A stretch of DNA of 56,914 nt from Bacteriovoracaceae bacterium (GTDB lineage: Bacteria > Bdellovibrionota > Bacteriovoracia > Bacteriovoracales > Bacteriovoracaceae), in assembly GCA_023701435.1 (NCBI GenBank), contig JAMPXB010000024.1:1-56914 (forward strand). Direction: 5' to 3'. This document shows, one piece after another, positions 27,503 to 36,834 of this stretch. A model generated the notes under the pieces. It searched no databases and was not told where the DNA came from. It was given only the letters and a program-made list of their open reading frames with translations. Numbering within the stretch: position 1 is the first letter of the stretch; each line of letters begins with the position of its first letter. A program made the translations under genes and the position numbers.

Positions 27503-28747
27503 TTACTTTTCCTTCTTTAATATATCACGGTATAAATTTATATATTGTTTAGCGACAATTTTTTCACCAAAATTATTTACTACTTTTTGTCGGGCATTGT
27601 TTGCGTAAAATTTGGGATTTTCATTTTGTAGCACCCAGTCTATTCCTTGAGCTAAGTCATAGGGGCTAAAAGGTTTGGCTAGGTAGCCATTTATTTTGTG
27701 ATCAATTAAATCAGAATTACCACCAATACTAAAACAAACAACAGGTGTACCGCACGCGAGTGATTCCATAATTGTATTGGAAAGATTCTCCTGCAGGCTG
27801 GGCACTACCATTACATCAGCAGCACTATAGAGCACACGTAAGGCTACATCATCGTGAAGAATTCCTAGGTAATGGGCTTTTTGTTTAAAGCTAGTATCTT
27901 TCTTAGGTTGACTAGCTCCGAATACAGCTAATACAACTTCCTGGGATTGTATTAATTGAAGTGCTTGGCTTAGTTCATTGAAGCCTTTGCGTAGATCACT
28001 CGTTGCCCCCATGGCTCCAAAAAGGATTATTTTTTTATCTTGCGGAAGATTCAATAGTATTCGTGCTTGAGTCTTATCGAAAGGTGAAAAAGTCTGAGTA
28101 TTGATTGGATTGGGAAGATTAACGACAGAATAACCCTCAAAAAGTGAACTGCTGCTAGCTTCACCAGCTAGCCAGCGGCTGAGACCTACTATTGTAATGT
28201 CCTTCTTCTTGGCAAAAGTTTGTTGTTTTCTAAGGTACACTTTTTTGCTTAGATCATTAAATTTTGATGAACCCAACACTTTGCACTTACCACAACTTTT
28301 TTTATAACCGGCGCATTCTTCATCGTAATGACAACCGCCCGTAAATGGCCACATATCGTGTAACGACCAAACAACTGGTGCTTTGATGCGTGCAATATCT
28401 TCTATACGCATCATACCCCCAGTCACCCAGTGCAAATGAACAATGTCTGGATTGATTGCATTGATACGATCGACATTATTACCGAACGGAATCCAGGATG
28501 GGCTAAAAGGGGTTTGGGTGCGTTGCTTGTAAGAGTGAGTTGGCCATGTGTCCAATGCGGATCGTATTTTAGCCAGACCCTTTTGAATTTTTGTGGCTGG
28601 ACCAATCACAGTAAAGTCATCAGAGGTTTTGTTCTGAACCAGCACCTGACTATTTGTGCCTTCGTTCAGTAAAGCGCGATGTAAGCGATGCGCTGCACGT
28701 GCTGCGCCTCCCTCAATATCAGAGGTGTTTACAATAAGGATTTTCAT
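27503..28747 (-). CDS. Glycosyltransferase family 4 (colanic-acid WcaC/WcaL-like)
   Basis: 414 aa GT-B enzyme. The N-terminus has VNTSDIEGGAARAAHRLH and the typical VVWSLHDMWPFTGGCHY, with a Cys cluster (DEECAGYKKSCGKC) seen in colanic-acid-type transferases. The C-terminal donor site is VVPSLQENLSNTIMESLACG with the paired acidic residues. It is probably a fucosyl- or related transferase, given direct coupling to gmd-fcl, but donor specificity is not shown. Overlaps the methyltransferase by 4 bp. Confidence 0.85.
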   Translation of the reverse strand: MKILIVNTSDIEGGAARAAHRLHRALLNEGTNSQVLVQNKTSDDFTVIGPATKIQKGLAKIRSALDTWPTHSYKQRTQTPFSPSWIPFGNNVDRINAINPDIVHLHWVTGGMMRIEDIARIKAPVVWSLHDMWPFTGGCHYDEECAGYKKSCGKCKVLGSSKFNDLSKKVYLRKQQTFAKKKDITIVGLSRWLAGEASSSSLFEGYSVVNLPNPINTQTFSPFDKTQARILLNLPQDKKIILFGAMGATSDLRKGFNELSQALQLIQSQEVVLAVFGASQPKKDTSFKQKAHYLGILHDDVALRVLYSAADVMVVPSLQENLSNTIMESLACGTPVVCFSIGGNSDLIDHKINGYLAKPFSPYDLAQGIDWVLQNENPKFYANNARQKVVNNFGEKIVAKQYINLYRDILKKEK

Positions 28748-29571
28748 TCAAATTTAAGCTTTTTTATCGGTCTTAAGATTATTCTTGAGATCTCAATAAC
28801 TGGAAATAAAAACTTTGATGTCTTTTCATAGAATCTTATTTTGCGCCAATTATGATCTTTTTCTTCAATTTTTTTAAAAATAGTTGCGTGGCTTCCTTCT
28901 AAAATACCAACAACCTCAAGTCCCATTAATTTTGCAAATTCATTAAATGTATATCTAAAGTGAAAAACTTGTGGCAGATGGCATTTAATCATTGGATAAA
29001 AAGCATTCGCAATAACCAAGTAGCCGTTTAATTTAACACTTTTTATCATTTCAGAGAAGTCTTTCAATGGGTCTAGCACATGTTCTAAAACATCAGTACT
29101 CATTAAGCAGTCGTAATTATTTTCGAGCTTTTTTATAATTTTAATATTGTTATATTCTGTACTTCGTTTTAAACCAAAGTCACTCGGATGAGGTTCAAAA
29201 ATATTTATGTTAATACTTTTATCCTTCTCTGCAACCAATCTAGCTAAAGTTCCAAACCCACCACCATAATCAACGACACGATTAAACTTGTTTTGTACTA
29301 TCCAGTTACTTATTGCATGTCTATGGCCCATAGAGATTTCATCTTGCTCTATAAATAGTCCATTTAAAAGCCAAACGGGGTGAGAATAAAATGCTCCGAT
29401 TTTTTCCCAATTAAGATTTTTGTTGTCACATCCGTAATCGTCCCAAACCAAGTCCATCAAATACCACATTTGCTCTAAATCATTTAAGTTTTTTTTTTCT
29501 CTCCGAAGTAGTTTTTTAATCTCTTCGATATCTTTATCGGTTAATTTTTCGTCAACAAGATTTATTTTCAT
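28744..29571 (-). CDS. SAM-dependent methyltransferase (class I)
   Basis: 275 aa. The AdoMet site is VVDYGGGFGTLARLV with an acidic residue after the next strand (INIFEPHP), followed by CLMSTDVLEHVLDP, the standard post-motif layout of class I methyltransferases. The N-terminal ~70 residues are charged and helical, the C-terminus basic. Likely to methylate a sugar or cap the polysaccharide. Same operon as gmd and fcl; a 114-bp gap separates it from the upstream gene. Confidence 0.8.
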   Translation of the reverse strand: MKINLVDEKLTDKDIEEIKKLLRREKKNLNDLEQMWYLMDLVWDDYGCDNKNLNWEKIGAFYSHPVWLLNGLFIEQDEISMGHRHAISNWIVQNKFNRVVDYGGGFGTLARLVAEKDKSININIFEPHPSDFGLKRSTEYNNIKIIKKLENNYDCLMSTDVLEHVLDPLKDFSEMIKSVKLNGYLVIANAFYPMIKCHLPQVFHFRYTFNEFAKLMGLEVVGILEGSHATIFKKIEEKDHNWRKIRFYEKTSKFLFPVIEISRIILRPIKKLKFE

Positions 29572-29685
29572 TTCGCTGCCCTATAATTTAAATTTAGTTG
29601 ATTCTAGCTAGCATTTTCATATGATGTGCTTTTACAAGGTTTCATTCTTGATATACTGATGGCAACTTCATTCTTAAATCATTTA

Positions 29686-30606
29686 TTAAGTTTTATGTGA
29701 GGACCCCAGTAGTTTGCGTCGCGCCAAGTTGGCTAATTTAGTGATTAATGACTTCTTTTTATTTTTGTAAAATTTCTTGATAAGTTTGACGGCCTTGGTT
29801 GATTCAACAAGATTAGTAGGAAAGGTCGTCATCTCTTGAGTATTGAGTTGAGCCACAGAAAAACTGTTGTCAATCCCGCAATGCACTCCTGATACATCAT
29901 GACCTATATTCTCAACATAACTAACTGAAGGATTGAGGCAGAGTCCGTTATTTTGAAAAATGGTTGCATACCAGAAAATTGCCCAAGTATTTATTGTTCC
30001 TCGTAGATTTGATTCGATCTGATTCCAAAAGATACCAGAACCGTCCAGGTCAAATTGTCGCTTTTGTTTTGTTTTCCATTGCTTTACTAATATTTGTGGT
30101 TTTTTTTCAAAATGCTTCCAACGGTCAGCCCAGGTTGCCCAGCCCCAACAGTTCATAGTTTTCCATAGAAAGGCATCACCAAGCTCTTTGGAATCGATGG
30201 GGTAATTCCAACCACTAATATGCCAAACCATTTTCTCATTTTGGTAAAAATGTAATGCCTTATTCATGAATTGAAGAAATTTAGGGCTGGTTACAATGTC
30301 ATCTTCCAACACAATGACCTTTCCATATTGGTTAATCATTTCGGAAACACCCTCTATTATGGATCTAGCCAAGCCATAGTTATTGTCTCGCTCAATTATA
30401 CGTACGGATTCGAAACCAGTAATTGTCTTGAGATAACTACGGACTTCTTGAACATTCAATGCGAATTCTTCACTTTTGGGAGCATCAGAAAATATGATCA
30501 GATTACTTTTGTCTGCAAAATCATTTTTTTGCAAAGCTTTTATTGTTTGTTGTGTGTGCCATGGACGGTTATAGACAAACAGCACAATCGGGGCAAACTG
30601 ATCCAT
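29686..30606 (-). CDS. Glycosyltransferase, GT-A fold with EDD motif
   Basis: 306 aa. It opens PIVLFVYNRPWHTQQTIKAL, has IIFSDAPKSEE and the metal motif VIVLEDDIVTSPKFL, then NCWGWATWADRW. This pattern is common among cytoplasmic sugar transferases annotated as family 2-like or related to the GNT-I family in O-antigen loci. Its donor is unknown. Gaps of 114 bp downstream and 173 bp upstream separate it from neighbours on the same strand. Confidence 0.75.
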   Translation of the reverse strand: MDQFAPIVLFVYNRPWHTQQTIKALQKNDFADKSNLIIFSDAPKSEEFALNVQEVRSYLKTITGFESVRIIERDNNYGLARSIIEGVSEMINQYGKVIVLEDDIVTSPKFLQFMNKALHFYQNEKMVWHISGWNYPIDSKELGDAFLWKTMNCWGWATWADRWKHFEKKPQILVKQWKTKQKRQFDLDGSGIFWNQIESNLRGTINTWAIFWYATIFQNNGLCLNPSVSYVENIGHDVSGVHCGIDNSFSVAQLNTQEMTTFPTNLVESTKAVKLIKKFYKNKKKSLITKLANLARRKLLGSSHKT

Positions 30607-30779
30607 ATTTTAATCTCTTATAAATCGAGGATAAGAATCTTTATGATTAGTAATCTTATATAATTTGTATTTTAAGATGTTTTGACGGTCTTTGCATGTT
30701 GATAATTAAAGGCAAACCTTCTTAGTAATTGAAAAATCCAATCCTGTGCGTCTTAAATAAACCAAATAGGTGGTGCAGT

Positions 30780-31601
30780 TTAATGCTTGCCGCCTATTTG
30801 TAGGCATCTATTTAAACAACCATATAATATTTTTAAAATATTTTTTGGTAAATACTTTTTAGGGCAAGCGAGTATTAAAAAGCTTATAAAATAAATGGGA
30901 TTACTCGGATTTTTTTTTGAAAAATATATTTTTAAATATTTATAGTAGCTTTCGTATTTAATTTCATGAAAACCAGTAGTTTCGGTATTCAAAATCAATT
31001 TTAAACATTCTTCAGTTGCAAGTTTGTAACCTTTATTTCGTGCTCTAATAGTCAATTCATAATCAGATAGATAATGTGGCAAAAGAAAGGGATGAAAGCC
31101 TCCAATTTTAAAAAAGTCTTCAACTTTTAAAAATAAACCTCTTGTGGATAAACAATTAATCTCATCTTCGTTTTTTGCGTGAGAAAACATTAGTTTTGAC
31201 CAATCTACATGCACACCCGAAGTAACGTAATTGTTATTTTTGTCATAAGCCTCAGCTAGAAATATGGTTTTAGGATTTTGAGCAAGTAAATCCACCCCTT
31301 GCTGTAAGAAATCTCTAGTGATAGTTGTGTCATCGTTTATAAGTAATACATCACCAGTTCTTGCATTTTTCTGCAACCATTCAAACCCTTTGTGGAGGCT
31401 TCCTGCCCACCAAAGATTGCCATTGCCTTTTAAAATGACCGTAGTTGGTAAATAGCTCAAAACCATCTCATCAGTTTTATCTGTGGAACCATCATCTACA
31501 AGGATAAGCTGAAAGTTTTTATAGGTTTGAATTAGTAAAGATTTTACAAATAATTCTGTAATATTTCTTCGATTATGTACTGGTAAAATTATGTAAACGA
31601 T
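30780..31601 (-). CDS. Glycosyltransferase family 2 with no ATG/GTG/TTG start
   Basis: The first ATG is at 31466, but the 45 codons upstream in the same frame clearly encode the family 2 N-terminus (IILPVHNRRN, then QLILVDDGSTDKTDE), so the true gene begins at or near 31601. Immediately upstream in this frame is the TAA stop of the acetyltransferase gene. No ATG, GTG or TTG lies between, leaving ATC, ATA or ATT as start, with AAGGA correctly spaced before the ATC at 31601. Full product about 273 aa, with LINDDTT as the metal motif. Stop-codon readthrough or a sequencing error are alternatives. Confidence 0.75.
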   Translation of the reverse strand: MVYIILPVHNRRNITELFVKSLLIQTYKNFQLILVDDGSTDKTDEMVLSYLPTTVILKGNGNLWWAGSLHKGFEWLQKNARTGDVLLINDDTTITRDFLQQGVDLLAQNPKTIFLAEAYDKNNNYVTSGVHVDWSKLMFSHAKNEDEINCLSTRGLFLKVEDFFKIGGFHPFLLPHYLSDYELTIRARNKGYKLATEECLKLILNTETTGFHEIKYESYYKYLKIYFSKKNPSNPIYFISFLILACPKKYLPKNILKILYGCLNRCLQIGGKH

Positions 31602-32219
31602 TTATATTTCCTTGATTTTTCTGCATGGATTTCCACCATAGATACTATTTTCATCAATATCTTTAGTAACAATTGAGCCAGCTGCTATCACGCTATTCTC
31701 TCCAACTGTTACACCTTTCAGTATAATACTGTTTGCTCCTATGAAGACATTGTCTTTGATGGTGACTTCTTTAGAGCCAACATTTTCTTTAGAATATCTC
31801 CTATTCATTGGCCTTATTGGATGAAAATCATTATCTGTGATTATTACATTCGCACCTATTAAACAGTTCCTTCCTATTGTTACTTTTTTTATTGCGGCAA
31901 TAGATGCGCCACTAATTCCGGTATTGTCACCAATTTCAATTCTCGCTTCATTTGTTGTGCATGTTAAAATGACTGGGTGATTGACTCCAATATCATTTTT
32001 AAATGGGTCAGAGCAAAGAACTATATTCTCACCAAATTTGATAGATTTGGGATTATTAAGTCTAAATATTGGTTCTCCATAAAAAACCAATGATTTTGGT
32101 GTTTCAATTCCTAATTTATTAAACTTGTAACGGAGATAATTTTCTTCATAGTATCTTCTCTGTCTTCTCATTACTTTTAAGCAGAGTTCGATCAATAAAT
32201 AAAAAAAAGTACTAATCAT
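31602..32219 (-). CDS. Acetyltransferase, left-handed beta-helix (MaoT/WbbJ-like)
   Basis: 205 aa with an N-terminal hydrophobic or basic segment and hexapeptide repeats from about residue 90 (IEIGDNTGIS, VTIGRNCLIG, VTIKDNVFIG, VTVGENSVIAAG). The catalytic His is likely in DNDFHPI and the C-terminus has YGGNPCRKIKEI, as in maltose/galactoside O-acetyltransferases. It O-acetylates a sugar in the repeat unit. The start overlaps the methyltransferase stop by 8 bp. Its TAA stop is in frame with the following glycosyltransferase. Confidence 0.85.
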   Translation of the reverse strand: MISTFFYLLIELCLKVMRRQRRYYEENYLRYKFNKLGIETPKSLVFYGEPIFRLNNPKSIKFGENIVLCSDPFKNDIGVNHPVILTCTTNEARIEIGDNTGISGASIAAIKKVTIGRNCLIGANVIITDNDFHPIRPMNRRYSKENVGSKEVTIKDNVFIGANSIILKGVTVGENSVIAAGSIVTKDIDENSIYGGNPCRKIKEI

Positions 32220-33111
32220 TTCCTTCCTTAAGTAATACTTGTTTCTTTAGTGCAACAACATAATGGTCTGTTGATAATAAAGGGATCCCAGTATATTTTA
32301 AATTTTTATATCTTATTAAGAATTTGATTATAAGTTTAATTTTTTGTGTCAAGGTAGATTTATAGCCGTTCGAATTTACAGTCTTTATATGCCCTAAATA
32401 AGAATACCCTTTTAAGCCCTTGAATACTTTTAAGGAAGGGAATCGAACATGTTCGGGCGCTTTAAGATACCACCAGTTGTTTAATGCTAATTTTGATGAA
32501 AGCGAGTTGATATTACCTGTGAGTATTATGATTTTACCATCTTCGCTTAGAAGGTCATATAAATTTAATAGAAACTCATTCTGATTATATAAGTGCTCTA
32601 CGACATCAAACAAACAAATTGTATCCATCGTGTTTTTCTCGATGCTTTGCAAGCAGTTTATTACTTTGTGCCCTTTCTTTATAAGTTTTTCTTGAGATCG
32701 CTCTGATAGCTCGTATGCAAAAGTATTGGTGCCGATATGGTCTTTACAGAAATCTAATAATTCACCTGTATTCGCGCCTATATCCAATACATTGCTACCT
32801 CTCGCAATGTGCTTTTTTAAAAAAGCAGAAATTATTTCTGGTTTTGAATCTAGAAAATTAGCTCCCTGATTCCAACGAGCTGAAGAATCACTTAGGGTAT
32901 ACAATGATACAGCCGTGGACTCATTGATCGCATTGTTGGTAAAACCCGACTTACAGTTTAAGCACCTTATTAAACGCGGCTCATATTTTAAGTCAATTTC
33001 TACACTAGAGAACAAAAGATCAGTTGGATATTCTAACTTGCCTTTATCTTTTAGAGATTTTGACTGACAGAATGGACAGTGGTCTAAACTAAATTCATTT
33101 TCTATTAACAT
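32212..33111 (-). CDS. SAM-dependent methyltransferase with N-terminal zinc motif
   Basis: 299 aa. Two Cys pairs, CPFCQSKS near the start and CLNCKSGF at about residue 50, form a small zinc-binding domain common in sugar methyltransferases. The AdoMet site is VLDIGANTGELLDFC, followed by TICLFDVVEHL. Probable role is methylation of a polysaccharide sugar. It overlaps the second flippase gene by 17 bp and the acetyltransferase by 8 bp, so all three are tightly coupled. Confidence 0.8.
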   Translation of the reverse strand: MLIENEFSLDHCPFCQSKSLKDKGKLEYPTDLLFSSVEIDLKYEPRLIRCLNCKSGFTNNAINESTAVSLYTLSDSSARWNQGANFLDSKPEIISAFLKKHIARGSNVLDIGANTGELLDFCKDHIGTNTFAYELSERSQEKLIKKGHKVINCLQSIEKNTMDTICLFDVVEHLYNQNEFLLNLYDLLSEDGKIIILTGNINSLSSKLALNNWWYLKAPEHVRFPSLKVFKGLKGYSYLGHIKTVNSNGYKSTLTQKIKLIIKFLIRYKNLKYTGIPLLSTDHYVVALKKQVLLKEGND

Positions 33112-34429
33112 TTACATCCTTTATTGGACACAGAAAAGAGTTTAGAGTGAAATACAAATGGACTCGTAATTTCGGATTAATCAAAATATATAAATATGGT
33201 ACAAGTTGCGAAATCAACGTAGCATAAGCTGCTCCGATAGCTCCAAATTCCTTAATGAAAAAAAAGTTTGCTGTTATATTTGTAATCACTCCAATGAAGG
33301 AATAAATCATGCTGTATTTTAATAATCCTTCAGCTGTAAGCCACTTGCCATGAATGCTGCTCAGAGAAATTAGAACAAAATTCCATATTATTACCTTTAA
33401 AATATCAACTGAAACATAATATGTTTGACCATATAGTGAGCTTACAATCTCATGTGAGAACATATGAATTGCAAATGAGATAATCAATGAAGACCACAGT
33501 AGTGCAGTATATAGTTTTTGTATCCTGCTGATGTAAAGATTTTTATTAGTATTTCTGGCATTTACGATAGATGGGAAAAAAGAGGATGTTATTACGGTAG
33601 GGATTACAAATAAAACTGAGGTTAATCGAACACCAACAGAATAAAATCCAACGGATTCATTGTCGAGCATTTCTTTTATCATCACTTGATCAATCTGCAT
33701 GTAAACAGAAACAAGAATACCACTAAATATTAGCGGCCATGAATCCTTTAATAATGAAATTGCTGTTTGAACTTTGAACTTCAAAAGTTTTATTTCAAAT
33801 TTGGAATATTTTTTGAAGTAGTAAATAAATGCGAGTGCTAACACTGCGCTATCAAAAAGAATCGTCCAGGCAAAGGCTATAAGTGGGGCAGCATTCAATA
33901 TGAGAACTATTTTGACGATACTGCTCATTAGTAGACTGATTATATTTGCAAAAACAACATAGCGGCTGAGTACTTTTGATTGAAAGTAGAGATCTATAAC
34001 ATTAAAAGATTGAAGGATTATTGCACTTGCGATTATGAATATTAGCAGATTTGTCTGGCTGTCGTTTGCTGTTATGTTTACAGCAATGAGTAACATTAGC
34101 AAAACGATAAATGCGCCCATGAGTTTGAGCCAAAAAACAGTACCTATCAGCTCATCTCTACGACTCTCGTCTTTGACAAGTTCACTCACTACGATACCAT
34201 CAAGCCCAAGAGTCGCAAATACTGTAAAAAGCCCAACAAAGCTCTGCGCATAGGAAAAAAGTCCAAACTGCTTAGGTCCCAAATACCGGGCGACCCAAAT
34301 GCCTACAAAAAGCCCTACTAGCAACCGTAGTACTTTCTCCCCCAAGAGCCAGGAAGTGTTAGAGGCGTAGCGCCTAAAGCCTTGATGATTTTTCAGTGTT
34401 TCTAGTTTACTGAGTACCAGGGTCAACAT
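33095..34429 (-). CDS. wzx: Oligosaccharide flippase, Wzx family (second of two)
   Basis: 444 aa from the ATG at 34429, chosen because it has an AGGA ribosome-binding site; the longer frame from 34462 lacks one. It has about 12 membrane helices and the MOP-exporter signature LLGEKVLRLLVGLFVGIWVA, then RYLGPKQFGLFSY. It exports a lipid-linked unit. It starts the AT-rich minus-strand block down to fcl and differs clearly from the first flippase (23843-25180), so it probably serves a different glycan or came with a different cluster. Confidence 0.85.
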   Translation of the reverse strand: MLTLVLSKLETLKNHQGFRRYASNTSWLLGEKVLRLLVGLFVGIWVARYLGPKQFGLFSYAQSFVGLFTVFATLGLDGIVVSELVKDESRRDELIGTVFWLKLMGAFIVLLMLLIAVNITANDSQTNLLIFIIASAIILQSFNVIDLYFQSKVLSRYVVFANIISLLMSSIVKIVLILNAAPLIAFAWTILFDSAVLALAFIYYFKKYSKFEIKLLKFKVQTAISLLKDSWPLIFSGILVSVYMQIDQVMIKEMLDNESVGFYSVGVRLTSVLFVIPTVITSSFFPSIVNARNTNKNLYISRIQKLYTALLWSSLIISFAIHMFSHEIVSSLYGQTYYVSVDILKVIIWNFVLISLSSIHGKWLTAEGLLKYSMIYSFIGVITNITANFFFIKEFGAIGAAYATLISQLVPYLYILINPKLRVHLYFTLNSFLCPIKDVNVNRK

Positions 34430-34882
34430 GATTTCCTGCAAAAAATAGATTTTACACAGCAAAACACAGAAAATGTCAAAAGCAAAAACTTAATTTGTAA
34501 TTAAGAAAAAAACTACAAGCTCTAATACATTTAATGGTAATAACGGCAATTATTTTTAAAGGTGTCATCATTGAAAATTCGTCTTATTAGAGGACTCGCA
34601 ATTTGTCCCAGCAACTGACTTTTTTATTTAAAAGATAAGGTGAAGAAAGACTATGGGTTTATCCGAGTTTTCCGGCCCGCTGCTACCTTTAAGGGTGTTT
34701 AATCAAGAACGAGATCTATTGTGGCTTAAAATTGAGCCACTAGTTTTATTCTTGCCATCATTTACAAATCTCTTGCGATGGTACTTTGTCTTGAATTTTT
34801 ATTATTTGTGTCTGCGTCAAGTTTAATGATTGGTTCGTTTGAATTGCCCATTTAAATTGCAAAAAGCATTGCTTTGTCCCTT
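34430..34882. other. 453-bp intergenic region
   Basis: No gene seen. A half REP (GCTACCTTT, 34682-34690) and a 6-bp stem GTGGCT/AGCCAC (34721-34740) followed on the plus strand by a T-rich run are visible. The region must hold the promoter of the minus-strand operon that starts with the second flippase. Confidence 0.45.
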
Positions 34883-36112
34883 TTAAAACAGTTTCAGATA
34901 AGTGAATAAAGGTGCGAAATAATAAAATGGATCAATAGAAAAGGCCGGGAATTTATGCCACAAGTACCCTGACCTCGAGCCTAATGTATAGATTCTCCAG
35001 CAAACAATCATCGAAATTATAGATAAATTAATTATTCTAGTGCTTCTAGTTGCGTAGGTAAGTAAGAATCCTGGTAGGACAGAGATAATCATCAAAGAAA
35101 TTCTTGTAGGCAGTAAGGTGTAAGGTAGCAAAGCAAGGAAAATAAAAAGAAACCCAGAAAATACTGCTCCCCACTCTTTAGTGAGGTTAAGTGGTTTACT
35201 TAGAAAGAAAATCACGAACAGTATACTTAGTTTAGGCAATTCAGCTAAGTCTGTAGGATTGAATCCTCTTAAGTTTTCAGGAGAAGAATAGTAACTTAGT
35301 TTATGTATTTCAGGGACCCAGTCTAGTAATCCCTTACTATAAAGAGTTATGAGAGCAGGAAAACTGAATGAGAAAATTATGGTAGAGCAAAATATGGTTA
35401 AAAAAGAAAGGTTGGTTCTTCTTAACAAGCCTTTCGTTATAAAATAAATTGGTAGACATGTAAAATGTGAAATGGTCATGAGAATTATAAGTATAAAACG
35501 TTTTTTACCATTACTGTTTAATGCAAAGAGTAAAATTACTAAACCAAGCATCTGTCTTGATAGTTGAGTCGTGCTATAAAAAGAAAAAAATAAAAAACTA
35601 GAAGAGATTAATATCGAATGCATTCGTTTTGGGAGATAGCTAGTGCCATAGAGCTCAAGCCATAGCCAATAAAGTCCTGAAATTAACAGTGATGTGAAAA
35701 ACATTAATCCATTTATAGATAAGTTAACTGGGATAAAGGTAAGAAAGCGGTAATAAGCAGATATTAAAAATTCCGGCTTGAAATATTGGATAAAACTGTT
35801 TCCTGCATAGATCTGTTCGTAAACCTGAAAGTATCGATGCATGTCGTCAGACGAGTAAGGAACCACTTCTCTGGAGGAAATGATTATTGAGCCTGTAAAG
35901 ATTAAGATTAGGCCAAGGATTTTTCTAAGTAAGCCACTTAAGCCGTTCCCAAAGAATGCCAGAAATAAAATGATTGCAAAAAATCCAAGATAAGGAGAAA
36001 AAGAACTCACCCATAGAATAATTGAAGTCGTAAATAACGTCACAGTAAGATCTGGTTCGTTTCTTTCCACTGTCTTAAAAGGGGAAAGGATTTTTATTAA
36101 ATGATTATTCAT
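34883..36112 (-). CDS. wzy: O-antigen/exopolysaccharide polymerase, EpsG/Wzy-like
   Basis: 409 aa from the ATG at 36112; the longer frame starts with TTG inside the divergent wzz gene. About 10-12 membrane helices with the EpsG-type loop YSSDDMHRYFQVYEQIYAG after the third helix, STTQLSRQMLGL, and conserved Arg residues in periplasmic loops. It joins repeat units in the periplasm. It is divergent from wzz with about 40 bp between starts, a close polymerase and chain-length regulator pair. Confidence 0.75.
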   Translation of the reverse strand: MNNHLIKILSPFKTVERNEPDLTVTLFTTSIILWVSSFSPYLGFFAIILFLAFFGNGLSGLLRKILGLILIFTGSIIISSREVVPYSSDDMHRYFQVYEQIYAGNSFIQYFKPEFLISAYYRFLTFIPVNLSINGLMFFTSLLISGLYWLWLELYGTSYLPKRMHSILISSSFLFFSFYSTTQLSRQMLGLVILLFALNSNGKKRFILIILMTISHFTCLPIYFITKGLLRRTNLSFLTIFCSTIIFSFSFPALITLYSKGLLDWVPEIHKLSYYSSPENLRGFNPTDLAELPKLSILFVIFFLSKPLNLTKEWGAVFSGFLFIFLALLPYTLLPTRISLMIISVLPGFLLTYATRSTRIINLSIISMIVCWRIYTLGSRSGYLWHKFPAFSIDPFYYFAPLFTYLKLF

Positions 36113-36154
36113 AAAATTGATGTCATCTAAAGTTGGCCAGGTTAATATCCAGGG

Positions 36155-36793
36155 ATGCAAACAAAAGCCTTAAATTCCGATAAACAAGAATTAACATTTC
36201 TAGATTTTGCTGTCGCCCTTTATTTAAGGAGATGGAAAATAATAATACTCGCTTTAGGTCTTTTTTTATTCGGTGTCCTTATTATTGGTCTCCCAAAGGA
36301 GTCTAAAAGTATTGAGTCTGTAGTAAATATGGGTACAATTAATACCCAGTATCCTCTTGACTCGTTTGATGAACTTGCACTGATTGTTAAGTCCCATTAT
36401 CTTGTTGAGTTGTCTTCAGATAAGCAAATTAATTTAAGTATCGAACCATTTGGTGGGTCACCTCGGTTATTTAAACTTATTTCTTTTGTGGGAGGATTTG
36501 AAGACATTGAAAGGATTAAAGGAGCACATCAGGAAATAGCGGACAAAATTATAGCTCGTCATAATGCTCTTATTGCTCGAATAGATGAGAGTGATTCGAC
36601 TTTTTTTACAACACCAACAAGAGTATTATACATAGGGAAAACTAACATAATCAATGCATGGAATTCAGAGGTTGTAAAAAAGTTTTTCAAGTTACTATTA
36701 ATGAGCTTCGTTTTCTCCGTAGGGATTTTATTTAGTGTTGAATTTCTCATAATGGTAAATCAGAAATCCTCAATAAAGCAGATTAGTCCTTGA
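36155..36793 (+). CDS. wzz: Chain-length determinant protein, Wzz-like
   Basis: 212 aa with the Wzz layout: a cytoplasmic N-terminus, first membrane helix at about residues 31-47 (IIILALGLFLFGVLIIGL), a periplasmic part of about 125 residues and a second helix near the C-terminus (about 180-200). It is shorter than typical Wzz (about 320 aa), mainly in the periplasmic coiled-coil part. It sets O-chain length with the polymerase. Divergent from wzy and first gene of a plus-strand operon with three glycosyltransferases. Confidence 0.75.
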   Translation: MQTKALNSDKQELTFLDFAVALYLRRWKIIILALGLFLFGVLIIGLPKESKSIESVVNMGTINTQYPLDSFDELALIVKSHYLVELSSDKQINLSIEPFGGSPRLFKLISFVGGFEDIERIKGAHQEIADKIIARHNALIARIDESDSTFFTTPTRVLYIGKTNIINAWNSEVVKKFFKLLLMSFVFSVGILFSVEFLIMVNQKSSIKQISP

Positions 36794-36834
36794 TCTAAAC
36801 CAGATAGTAAATAGCATGTTAGTGAGAAGGATAA

